Assembly (NCBI RefSeq): GCF_964355755.1
Contig: NC_092675.1
Location: forward strand, 22,088,912-22,148,911
Origin: Antedon mediterranea
Lineage: Eukaryota > Echinodermata > Crinoidea > Comatulida > Antedonidae
Reading direction: 5' to 3'
DNA length: 60,000 nt
Shown here: in pieces, positions 1 through 12,700 of the stretch
How the letters are laid out: every line of letters begins with the position of its first letter
Position numbering within the stretch: position 1 is the first letter of the stretch
Translations under genes and position numbers: made by a program
The notes under the pieces: generated by a model
Told to the model about the DNA's origin: nothing
Database searches by the model: none
Seen by the model: the letters and a program-made list of their open reading frames with translations, nothing else

Positions 1-3000
1 ACTCTTCGAACTGCATAACAGCTTCTGAGGTGACATTCATTAAAGATGATCTGAGTTTGTTGAGAGTTCCCACTTTAGCTCCATCAAATTCAAAGAGACA
101 TTTGTGTTCATTAATAGCCATAGAGTTGTTGGATGTAACATTCATCAATTTGGAAGTAACACCAATGTTTGCCTTAGTAAGGAATTTCTTGAAGTTGAAT
201 AAAGATGTTGAAAGTGTTCTCTTCATTAAGACATCTGATTCCATTACAACCATGTTATATAAATTCAATTTGTTAGAAGTTGTAACATTTCCTTCATCGA
301 ATACAAACAGTGCAGGATGATTGACCATCATCATAGAGCTGTTGGAAGATGCATTTACAATCCACGAGTCAATGCTAAAATTACTGGCACCAGCAATTCT
401 GTTGAAGTTAACCAAAGATCTAAATTGATCAAGTCCAAGGAACATGCTTGAGTTAAAATTAGTTGAAAGTACCTTAACGCCGGTGTCAGTGTTGATGGTT
501 ATGTTATCAAAGGTAAACAATCCACGGTTTTGGTTAACAACAAAGGTGTTGTTGGTAGTTGCATTAAATATTTTGGATGCAAGAGTGAAGTTACCAGAAA
601 TAACAGATTTGTTGAAGGAGAGCATTGAACGGAAGTTTTCAAGTCGTACAAGACCAACAGTTGTCAAGTTGGTGGACATCATTGTCAGCTTGTTGTCACT
701 TATTGCACTTATTTCTGCAAACTTAAAAAGACACTTGTGGTTGTTGATAATCATTGAGTTGTTCATGCTAGCATTGACAAATCGTGAATCAAGATGTTGA
801 CTGGAAAGTCCGCTAATAATGTCAAAGTTAAAAATTGACCTGATGTTCTTGACCTTTAGAGCCATTTCAGATGTGAGATTTGCCAGGGTAGCATTGACTG
901 AATTCAATGAGGTTGTGTTTGCCTCGGAGAAATTGAATAGAGATGTAAAGTTGTTTAAGAACACATTGCTGTTAGATGTAACATTTACCAATGTACTATT
1001 GAATCGGTGGACAGCACTGCCATTTACTTTACTAAAGTTAAAGATTGAGGTAAAGTTTTGCATTTTTAGAACAACTTCAGATGTTACGGATGCTAAGCAT
1101 GATTTAACGTTGTTGGTAGTTGTGCCATTAATTTCTTCAAATCTGAACAATCGTGTGTGGTTGTTGATTAGACCAGAGCTGTTAGAGGTAGCGTTTAACC
1201 ATTTGGAGCTAAATGTGTGTTCCATGTTACCTTCGATCTTTGTAAAGTTAAAGATAGATCTAAAGTTTTGCAGGCGAACCAGAATAGTTGATGTTAAGTT
1301 GGTCAATGGAGAACGTACAATATTGGTAGTTGTTGCATTCATTTGCTCAAATTTAAATAAGCATTTGTGGTTGTTGATTATACCAGAGCTGTTTGAGGTA
1401 GCATTCAAAAATCTTGATGTCAGGTTATGAACCATGGTTCCATTTACTTTATCAAAGCTGAAGATGGATCTGAATTTTTGGAGACGCAGAATCACATCAG
1501 ATGTCAGGTTAGTGAATGGAGATCTAACATATTGTCTTGTTGTTGCATTAAATTCGTCAAACTTGAAAAGGCAGTCATGATTGCTAATGAGAGCAGAACT
1601 TTCAGAGCTAACATTCATATATTTGATAGAAGCATTAGTTTTCATCCATCCGGCCATCTTTCTGAAGTTAAAGAGGGAAGTGAATTCTCTAAAGTTTACA
1701 CATGCATTTGAAGTCAGATTGGCAACCTGAGATGTCATGTTATTAAGACTGGTAAAATTTGCCTCAGTAAACGTGACTGGAGAGGTAAAGTTGTGCATTA
1801 CCATGCCACTGACAGATGTAGCATTAAACCATCTTGAAAGAACTTTGTGGGCCATTGATGAATTTACTTTTCCAAAGTTGAACAATGAAGAGAAGTTTTT
1901 AAAAGCAATTAGCATTTCAGAGTCAACATTCATTAAATTAGACACTAATTTGTTTGATGTTGTTGCATTAACCTCGTCAAAGACCAATGGTGATGTCATG
2001 TTGCTTAAAACCACAGAACTATTTGAAGAACCATTTACATATCCAGTACTAAGGACATTAGTCATGTTTCCACTTATCAAATTGAAATTGGTAGCAGATC
2101 GGAATTCTTTCATTAGTAATGCAATGTCGGATGTCATATTTGTCATTCGTGAAGTGAAGTTGTTCTTGGTGGTTGCGTTTACTTTTTCAAATGCAAATAG
2201 ACTGGTGAAGTTAACCATGCTAAGTCGACTGCTTGAATTGAAGTTACCAATGGAGGAATTGACTAGGTGTTTCATGTTTCCATCAACCAAGTTAAAGTTA
2301 GACATTGATCTGAAGTCCTTCATGAGCAGGGCCATGTTGGAACTGGCATTGACGAGAACAGCAGCAATTGTATTGTTGGTGGTAACATTTAATTGTTTAA
2401 ACTTCCATATGTTCGTGGATTCGCTCAATGCAACCTGGCTGATAGAGGTAAGATTGGCTAATTTAGAAACCACAGTATGGTTCATTGTACCATTAAGAAG
2501 TCTGAAACTGAACATGGACTTGACATCCTGCATAGACAACCCGATTTCAGAAGTAGCATTTACCAATTTAGATGACACAATACTGACGGTGGTAGCATTG
2601 GCCTCATTCAAACTAAGTCTATCAACAGAGGAAGATAGAACAGCTAGGCTTCTAGATGAGGCATTACCAATACAAGTTGATATGTTGTGGTTCATCAAAC
2701 CTTTAACCAATTCAAAGTTAAAAGCAGAGAGGAAGTTTTGTAGGACGATTTCTGCATCAGAAGTCAAATTTGCCTTTTTGGAGATCAGTCGGTTTGCAGT
2801 AGAAACGTTTACTTTAACAAACTTTGACAAAGATGAAAAGTTGTCCAAATTCATCATAGATACCGATGAAGCATTAGCCATTGTGGAGTTCATGATGTGC
2901 ACCATTCTTCCAGTAAAGTTGTTGAAGTTGAAGATTGAACTGAAGGTGTCCAGTAAGACAGACATCTCAGAAGTCAAGTTGCCAACTGAAGAATTAATGG

Positions 3001-3738
3001 TATGCCTTAGAGCACCATCAACCATCTCAAATTGGAAGGGGGAGATAAAGTTCTTAAGATTCGCAGAGCTGTTGAGCTGAGCACCAATGACTGGAGATGT
3101 GATATTGTACTTCAGGCTTCCGTTTACAGTCTTGAAACTCCATAGGTTGGTCATTTTCTCGATGTTAAAGGTACCGTTGAGACTGGCATTTGACTTTGAT
3201 GATTGGACAGCCATGTGGGAAGCACTCTTAAGGCCGATTTCCATTGGTGCACTCTTGAACAGAACAAAAGATCCATTTCCTTGCATAAAGTGAAGTGGAC
3301 TCTTGCTTTCAGAAGCAAAAATGGTGTGGAAACATGTTTTGTTCATACCAAGATTGGTGAAAAGGTTTGCTCCAAGACCATATTCCTCGTGTGTTAAATT
3401 GACCTTAACTGTATCATTTAAGCCAAAGATTCCGAATCCCATCTTATGTTCTAAAGTCAGGTTGCCAACACGTGGTGAGCTCATGTTTATGGCATTTGTC
3501 AGATTGAAGCTGGATGTAATCAGTTTGCTGGATACTTCTTTGGTTTCTTCATAGAGGGCTCTGAATTGTTTGGCAAGGGCCTTCTTGTACATTGACTTGG
3601 CGCGGATCTGAACAGCCTCCCATGAAAGGTCGACGATTGGTCCTTGTTTCCTCAGAATATGACTGCCATTGATCTGCATCATCTTAGTCCAGAGAGAAGC
3701 ATTCAAGGAAATGTATTCTGGCTTCAGTTCAAAATGAC
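1..3738 (-). CDS. ApoB-like giant exon 17 (continues beyond window)
   Basis: Acceptor TTATATAG at 3739-3746; the frame is open for the full 3,738 nt with no stop, so the exon is cut by the window edge. Residues about 1634-1831 are non-repetitive (GHFELKPEYISLNASLW onward, with NKTCFHTIFASESKS). From 3145 downward the exon is a continuous repeat array, described separately. Human APOB also has one very long exon (exon 26) for its lipid-binding bulk, so the architecture agrees, though the sequence here is a distinct repeat. The plus strand also has long open frames here, which are shadows of this repeat. Confidence 0.88.
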
Positions 3739-6700
3739 CTATATAATTAAAAAAAAAACAATAGAAAGACAACAATCAAAATGTGTACGCATAACATATA
3801 AGATAGTCTAACAAAGTCTGCATACCTCAACCAAAATACAAACATGTTTCACTTTGATTTAAAGTAATGTATCATCCCGAGGAATGTGAAGTGAGGTAAG
3901 AATATGACACCTACTATGAAATGGCGGAAATTATGTCTTTTTTGGATAATCTGTAATTAAACAATATACTGAATAAAATATATGAGTGTGCCTACCAAAT
4001 ACTGTGTGATTAAGGAAGTTGTTTAGTGTGTTGTTAACTGTATCATTGAAGATAAACTGGAATCCTCCATCATTTTTGAATTGCACATGATCATAGCTTA
4101 TGTTTAAGACTGGTGTTGCAACCTTGGTGTTCCAAGTTAAGTTAGAAGACATAGGCATCCATGTAGCAAGAGTATCAAAGCCCCATGATTGCATTCTCTT
4201 TTGGTCAACAACTGTTAGATTATGGCCGACTGTAACTCCATCCTGTCCTTTAACAACTGCTGCTAAATAGCTACTGTTAAACTGAAATTAAAATAATAGC
4301 GAAAACTTCTAATAGTCGAATAGATTATCAATCATAAATGATTTAATCTATTCATTATTAATCAATAACATAAAAGATTTCTGATAAATAATACACACCT
4401 TTAGGCATGGCACAGATGCATTGAACTGTCCCCAATAGCTGTGTTCATTGTCTTCATAGATAGAATCATTAGCAATCTTGGCAATAAAGCTCACACTGCT
4501 TTGTTCTTTAAGGTTCAGCATATTTGGATAGGTTACGTTCAGATAACCAAGTAGACGAAGTGGTTTGATATCCTCCTCCATGGTAGCAGTCTCATTTCTT
4601 AGGCTTACGGTAATAGTTGTGTTCATGAATGAAGGTATCATCTCGTATAAAGCATCACCATAATAATCTAAAAACATTTAAAATAAAATATGACAATTAA
4701 AATTAACTGATTGATTAGACCTGATACCTGAAAAAAGGGCTTTCGATGTAAAAAAAAATATAAGTAACAAATAAAACAACATCATGAAAAACATGGGAAA
4801 AAACATAATATTCAAACTTACCAAATGTACCTGGGAAGCCTATCAAACTATCAAACTGTGGCAGGACAACTTTAGCAACGCTGTAGTACACAAATCGAAC
4901 TGTGTGGTTATATTCTCCGCGAATACGAGTGATGTCATGTATGGCGGCAACGTATCGTTCATGTCGAGAGGCATTCAAGGTGATTTCATATTTTTCCGTA
5001 TCAACTACAGATTGGTTCAACATTTGTACAGTGAAGTTCACAATTGGGAAAACCTATAAAATAAAAACAAGTGTTATGTATTTTGTCATATTAAGAATTC
5101 TAGTTATATGCAAAAATAGGGATTTAAATTCTACGATTAAATAAAACTTTAAAAACTGTACATTTTTAGATTTTTTACATTAAGAAATCTTCTAAAACCA
5201 TCATTCAGACAGCTAAATTTCTCTCTAGATTCTTCAGACTCTATTTTATGTTTATGTTTAAGTTATTCCCCAATTGTTTGCTTAGGTCTAGGCAGTGGCA
5301 CTGTGTCTTTCTGTTATTGCCTATGAAATACAAAAGTAGCTTTTGAACATATTTATATATTTTACTTACCAAGTTATCATTAGAAAAGCTGACGTTAAGG
5401 GTGTTGACATTGCTCATTGGCTTTATTGTGTGAGTGTTGGTGAGGGTCAGGTTCTGTCTGTACAGACTGGTTTCAAAAACACGTTCTCTCCTGTTACAGT
5501 CAACCTCTGAACACTCGCGCTCCTGGCTCTTGACAAGAATGTATGCAGTCTTGAATTTATCTGCTTTGATCTTGTAATCGTTGAATGGCCACATGATCTG
5601 TTTGTACAATGGTGTCTCATCATCCCTAATAAAGATATATGAAATATAATTATCAAATACAGTGCGATTGAAGAAATTGTTTAAAGTGTTGTTACCTGTA
5701 TCAATGAAGCCAATAATACAACAGCTATCAATTATTTAGGAGCTTTACATTGAATATAATAAATATGGACATTCTTTGCACTTAGTGACAATATGAAGTG
5801 TATTTGTCAAACTTACCAATAATAGGTTTCATTGAGGCTAGCGATCCAGTTTCCTGACATGTTAAGGTACTGGGCGTAGTAGTTGTGGCGCCAGTCCATG
5901 ATGTTTGTACTCAAGATTACAGAGCAGTTGGTTAACGATTCGGTATATTCGCTCATCAGTGTCATTGATGTTGATGCATTGTATATCTCTGCAGCAGAGA
6001 TGTTGTAAGTCAAATGGTAACCCATTCTGTTCTTCTCACTGTCGGTCAGGTTTAGTAGTCCAGCATATATGCGGAAGGCCTTTACCTCTGGGATAGTGAA
6101 GTTCCATTGGACCTCAGTCTTCTGGTAGTCAACGATCAAAAGAGATGAAATGTTGCGTACCAGTTCTTTTCCTGGGGCGGAGAAGTTGAAGTGAACAATA
6201 TCTCTAAGCAGTCTTGGTTTCATTGCAGCTTTACCAATTGAAGTAAATGATTTCTTAGCTGTTGGTGTTCTCTCCCTTCTCAAAGATGCTTCTAGAGTGA
6301 AGGCCTCAACACTAATAAAATATAATAATATTAAAATAAGCATTACAAATTAGTTAGTAAATTGTTTTAACAGTAAGAGGCAATTTTAATGATATGTTTA
6401 CATAAACTGAAAATTATAAAACATACTTGTCAGTTGGCACAAGAGTAAAGTTGAAGCTCACTGGTCCAGACAGAGGGAATCGTGGAGCGTAGGCATAACT
6501 GGCATTTGGGTATGCGAAGGATACACAAAGATCATCAGCCACCAGACGCGAAACATTTGTGCAGAACTTATATTCACTTCGGTCTTGCTCAACTCCAGGT
6601 AAATATTCAAGGACCTGGTCTGGACGAACAAGATACAGGTTAGTAGAGAAGTTAAGGAGGTTCATTGGTTCTTGGATGTTCTTTAGGTTGAATTGGAGAC

Positions 6701-9700
6701 GTCCCTTCTTGTATGTCACATTGCCTGCGATGTTAGATGAGTGGTAGATGGTAGAATTGGCCAAGACACCAGTCTCTCCATACAATGGCAGAGTAACACC
6801 CATCTTTCCAGCAATCTCTACAGCAATACTTGGAGCAAATTTTCCTTCAACAAACATTGGCTTCTTAATGTCATCAACTTTCATACGGAAGTGGGTGCGA
6901 AGAGCCATTGCAGTTGTTCCGTTGAGGGAGACATTCATTGGCATACCCATGCTGGTTGGTATCACCCATTCACGCTGGACAAGTATGATGCTCTTAGTCA
7001 TGTTGAGTTGAACTCCATCAGCAAGCTTCTTGGAAATCTAAATTAAATAAAAGTCAACATTATTAACTAGAATATATGTAAAAGTATATTATTGGAAGTA
7101 TATTTAAAATGTTGTTTCCTTTAATTTAATTAGGATTGGAGAGCAACTAAATATCTAAGCAGATTCAGGCTCAGACCAAAATAACATTCATACCTCATTC
7201 ATCAAATCAGCAACCATTTGCATGTTGATCTTCTTGATGTTGGTGATGTTGAATCTTGGCATGATGGCAAGCATTTCTTCGACAGTAGCAAAACCAAGCT
7301 CATTCTCAAAGGCTCTCAGGTAGACAGCTAAGTACTTAGGTTCTGGCATGTGTGATACCTTGGTGTGCAAGTTGTCCAATTGGGTCAAGATTGCCTCAGG
7401 CAGAAGTGCTTCATTTGTCTGAAATATAACCATAATTAGGTAAAAAAGTTATCAGGTAATAACTATGTATTAACATTATATAATTAATCAGTTAAATTCA
7501 TTATTGTTCAATTCAAACACTTTGAGGTATAATTTCTACTACATATGAACAAAAATAAATTAACATTTTAAGAAATAAATTAACTTATCTTACCTGGGTT
7601 GGTTCAGGAGTTTCAAGATCATTCAGCTTGCTCTTCATCTTCTTGATGATTGGTTTGACAATATTTTCAGCTTTGTCAAGGATTGGTTTCCCTTGTTCCA
7701 TTGCCTTTGTGATGTATGGCATTACCTTTTCCATGTATGGTTTAATATTTGCAAAAATATCGTTGGTTTTGTTCGAAATCTTTTCCATTGTTTGTGGAAG
7801 GTTGTATTCAACACTCTTTTTTTGGTAGGTTTCGTTTAGGAATCTCATGAGATCTTTGCTCTTGGTGTACATGTTTCGCATCAGAACATCTGGGAAGTAA
7901 CCTTGTGGTCCAAATATGGCTTCAAGAGTCTCTTCATATCCTTGCATATCAATTCCAAACTAAAGAAACACAAAACCCACTATGTTAAAACCAAATATAT
8001 GATATGGAAAACCAAATGATTAGAATAGAGAATAAAAACATATTTAATCTAATAAAAAATAAATATCTCAACCAAGTGTACTTACTTCAATCATGTAAAG
8101 GCTTCGTCCAAGAACATTTAATGTAGTGTTGAACATAGCAGCACGTGGAATGAATCCATTGGAATTAAAGATGATGTTGGTGTCAAACTGAGAAGAGCTA
8201 GTCTTGTTGATGTATGGCAGACGGAAGGCCTTTGAAAACTCAATGTTTTGCGAGTATTTCAAGATATTCTTTGGATATTCTGGCATTGGATCATCTGAAA
8301 GGATCTTGAACAGTTTTTCACGCAAACTGAAAGTAAATTAAAGACAGGAATTTAAACATATATATTAACCTAATCTGAGGATAAAGAAAAACATTTAGAG
8401 AATGTTTGAGAATAATGTAAAAATAATAATGTATTATAATACTTACTCCTGGAGTGTTGGTTCCTCAGTTTCAAGGACATTCTGGATATGAGATCCAATG
8501 AAAGCTCTGACTTGATCAACTGGCTCAGTACGCATACTGTCAATGATGGTTTTAAGGTCTCTCTTTGCTGGAGAGCTTCTCATGATCATCAGATAAGTAA
8601 AAATACGCACTTCAACATCTCGGTTGGTATCAAGAAGGATCTCTTGCAATGGAGTAAATTGAGCAGAGCGAATGTTGAAACGTCGGAAAGCTTGAATGGC
8701 AGCAAGACTGATGTTGCGTGGAACCGTTGGGTTCTTGGCACAACGGAAAAGAGTACTGATTATTTGATCATCAGCGGCAAAGACTCCATTGTCATAAGTC
8801 TGGACAGGTTCTCCAATGTTGCCAATGGCTTTCAGGGCCAAGAGGATCTGGCGGTTACTCTCAACACTTGCTCCACTATCAAGCTCGTTAGTTTGAGAAG
8901 TACAGTCAATGTTGATGATTTCCTTCAGAAAGGCCAAAGTATCACGGAGAGCTTCTGGGAGCTGGAAAATGATTAAGTAATTATTATTTTTGACTGTATG
9001 TAAAATATCTTTTCAACTTCATTATACTATACAATACTTTTATTATATACTGTAATTTTTTTTAAAGTGTTTACTTACTTCACGCTCTCCTCGGATTTCT
9101 GGATTGTTGATCCAATAATTGTGTACCATGGTACTCAGTGGAAGGATGGATGACTGAGTGCGTAAAGCTCTGGCGATTCGAAGACTTTCATGGATGAGTA
9201 CCTCAGTAGGGTAAGGCTGCATTGCCATAGTGTACAGCATAGCCTGTGCCATTAAAGTATTGACCTCATTTTTGGAAATCATAGTGTTTACCAGGGAAAA
9301 GCATGGTTGAGTAATGCAGTGGCTCAGTCCATCATAGATGTATTGCCTGTGAAATTCAAATATTTATGCAATTGCGTTGATAAGAATTGATGCAAAGTTC
9401 TTTCCTTCTTTATAATGTACAAGTTTTTATTATAATTATAGGCCTACTGTAAACAATTTCATACCAATACATACCGAGCAAGCTTTTCTTTCCATGGGTT
9501 CTCAACACATTCAGTTCTATACTCTGAGCAATTGTAAGCCATTGGATAGAATTCATGGATGGTTTCATTGCTGAGAGATCGAATGATTGCAACAAATTCA
9601 GTGAATTGTCGTGGAGTGTCCATTTTGACCTCATCTAGTGTGCTGTCAACAAGTCCCATCAACTTTTCAAAAGCAATTTCAGGAGTGTTCATGTCTGGTA

Positions 9701-12700
9701 CTCTCTCATTTTCAAATTCATACACTAGGTTTGTCTTTCGGCTTTCTCCTAGCAAACAAAAAAAATGAAATAAATTCATACAAAGTTTACCTTGGAATAC
9801 TGATTTTCATGAAATCGTCTCCATCATTTCTTTAATTGTATTGTCTTGATAACAATCTCAAACACATCAAAACAAAATATGGCCAAAAAAAAAAAAACAT
9901 AACCGCTTACTGCTGTCAAACTTTGGCTTGGAATTTTCCTTCTCAACATTCTGCAGAACAAGTACTTGTGTGATGTTAGATTGTAGACCAGCATCCATGT
10001 AGCTCATTGGACGGAACACATGTCGCTCTTCACACTTGATCAAATCAACTTGATCTCTCTTGTTGATATCATGTTTGCAGAATTGATCGGATATAAACAG
10101 TTTGTCGGCAAGAGTCTATAAAAGAATATTTGTAAGACAAAGTGAGATCTTAATAAAAGTATTATCAAATCATAAAGAACATCATTGTTGCTATGTATAA
10201 ATTTTAAATACAGAAGTCGTAGATTTTACAAAAGAAAAAGCGCATTAATCCAACAAACAACTAAGCCAATTTACTACATTTATTCAAGACTTACCATATT
10301 GGTGACCATCTCTACCAAAGTTGGGAATGGAGAATTCTTGGTTGGGCGATCACACATAGTCAGGTCCTTTTTAGTGATGATGTAGTCAATGCGGCCTTTA
10401 TCTTCTGAGTAGTGAGGTTTGACATCAGCAGTACAATTTCCAAAAACAGTTTCCTCTTTAACGATGATAGATGTAGTAGAGTTAACTTGTTCCAGTTGGA
10501 AAGCGCTGAGGATTCCCTTCTTTATGTTGAGAATATGCAGAGGTTCGGCTTGGTTAGCTTCAAGATTGGTAATCTTGCTACCATCGATGGTGAATTTAAG
10601 TGGATATTTCACCATTTCTTCATTGAAAGCCGCACTTTTCTCTTGCATCTTAGTCCATTCCAGAGACTGTACATCGGGGTCTAATTCCTTGAGGCTACAT
10701 TCCTCTAGCGTCAAGATGAGTTCACACTGTTCCGGTACTTGTATCCGCACCGTACAGTCAACCTTCAATCCGGATAGACGTTCGCTTGTTCCTACGACGC
10801 CAGTCAGTGACTCTGACTCGTAGGTGTACAGATAGCGCTTGCTCTCGACAAATCGAGTTTCTAATACAAGATAACATAATGAAAAACCAAAGTTAGTGAC
10901 AGATGTATTGAAGGAATGACCAATCTTTGGGCCGGCAAAATAACTTTAGATTCAAGTTTATCAATTTCTAATTATCTTTTTTATAACGGCGCCACCAACG
11001 TGTTTTTACCATCATAATTGTTCCATCATTAATGAATCTTTTAAACAATACAATAATAGACCTCTATAATCTTTAGGGGAAATAATTCATTTATCATCAT
11101 CAGGGACGTAAAAGTACGATCTAATTTAGTCTAATAATAATTATTTCATATAGGTACAGTTGTCCCTAAAGTTTCCTATAATGACTTATCACAACGTAAA
11201 TGTTCACATACCTGTGCATGTTGGCAAACGCGTAATATCTGTTTTGGGCACAGGCACTGCAAGAAAATAAATCAGTAAAGTAATATTAATTTTAAACAAA
11301 CAAAAAAGATCAAAAGTCAAACAGTGAAGTATTGTAGATAAGAAAACCACAATGACCTTATCTTGTGTCACGTGGGCAAACAATAGTTTCGTTGCAGATA
11401 CCGTTACACAATTACATATTGATAACGCAATATAAGTTACAGTTCTGAAAGTGACTTTGTGCGGTATTAAGACCTTCGCTGCGTGTGTTGAAATCTGAGC
11501 AACACATTTCGTCACTTCAATTGTATAACCAATGACCCTCTTTAAAAAGTCCATGTAATTGTGCTGCTGACTTTGTAAACAGAACGATTCTGGCGATTTT
11601 GATTGTTCTGTGTCACAAATTATGGGAAGTCATTCACTGGGAATAAGTTCAGAATTGCGCAATCAAGTTTATGACGATTACCATATTTTATAAACACCGC
11701 ACATGCTTAAATTACATAAAAACAATCTGATACATGCGCAAATACTAATAACCTGAAGAGAATGTAGATACATATTGTACATTTAATAATGATAGGCCAC
11801 AGATTATTTGGTTCTACCGTATTTGTTTCATATGTATAGTTTCTGTTGCAGAAATAAAATATGCTCTAGGAAATTTAAGTACAGTATATAGGAGGTAGGC
11901 CTACTTTCGCCCATCAGGACTAATTATTGTTTTGGCTTTTATACACACACGCACATGGTAATATTAATTATAATAACGTACAATTGGAATTAATCATTCG
12001 GTCAAACTCTGTTACAAATATTGTTTAATAATTTTTACTTGTTTAAAAAGGCAAAGAGAAAAAGTGAAACCCGCGTCAGTGAAAATAAAATTTGGGACTG
12101 TGACGATGATAAAAAAAAGTAATATAATTATTATTTAGTATGTTCAATGATATTGAAGTTATTGTACGTTATTTTCGTTATTAAAACATTAAAATACCCA
12201 CATCGTTGTATTACTATTAATATATCCCTATGGTGTTAACGGGATTCATTTTCAGTTGGTACCGGAAATAATTACAGAAGAAATAACACAGAAGTAGGCA
12301 TATAGTCATTGTTTAATATTTATATGAACAATATAAAATATTAATTGTCAAGCAAACACTTCTGAAAAGGTTAGCTGCGGAGAGATAAGCTATACTTCCT
12401 TTAGTTTGATATGTATTTACGATTAACTTTACAGCCTCGATGTGACATTTCTTTGAAAGATTATTTACGGGTCATGTAAAATAAAAACAAATGTTTGTAG
12501 GCAATAACCATCTGGTAAATATAATGTCACATAGATATCAAACGTTCAATCATTCATAACTTCTCTCAATATGAGATTCGAATTCGGTTCTGTTTTCAAT
12601 CGGTGACTACCATTTAGAGGAGTGTATTTTATATGAATTTGCACTTAAAACGTGAGTACATACATAGTATAAGCATGTATAAGCAATATTTAATTTATGC

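Noticed and set aside
1737-3080. 447-codon open frame on the plus strand
   Set aside because: It is the antisense shadow of the apoB-like repeat exon. Periodic coding sequence of biased codon use keeps the opposite strand open too. The minus strand has the splice site, frame continuity and family match.
1121-6311. Furin cleavage at RRER in the apoB-like protein, as in insect apolipophorin
   Set aside because: Two RRER sites exist (exons 12 and 13) but P2 is glutamate, which fits only the minimal RxxR rule, and the first aligns with a charged strand in uncleaved apoB.
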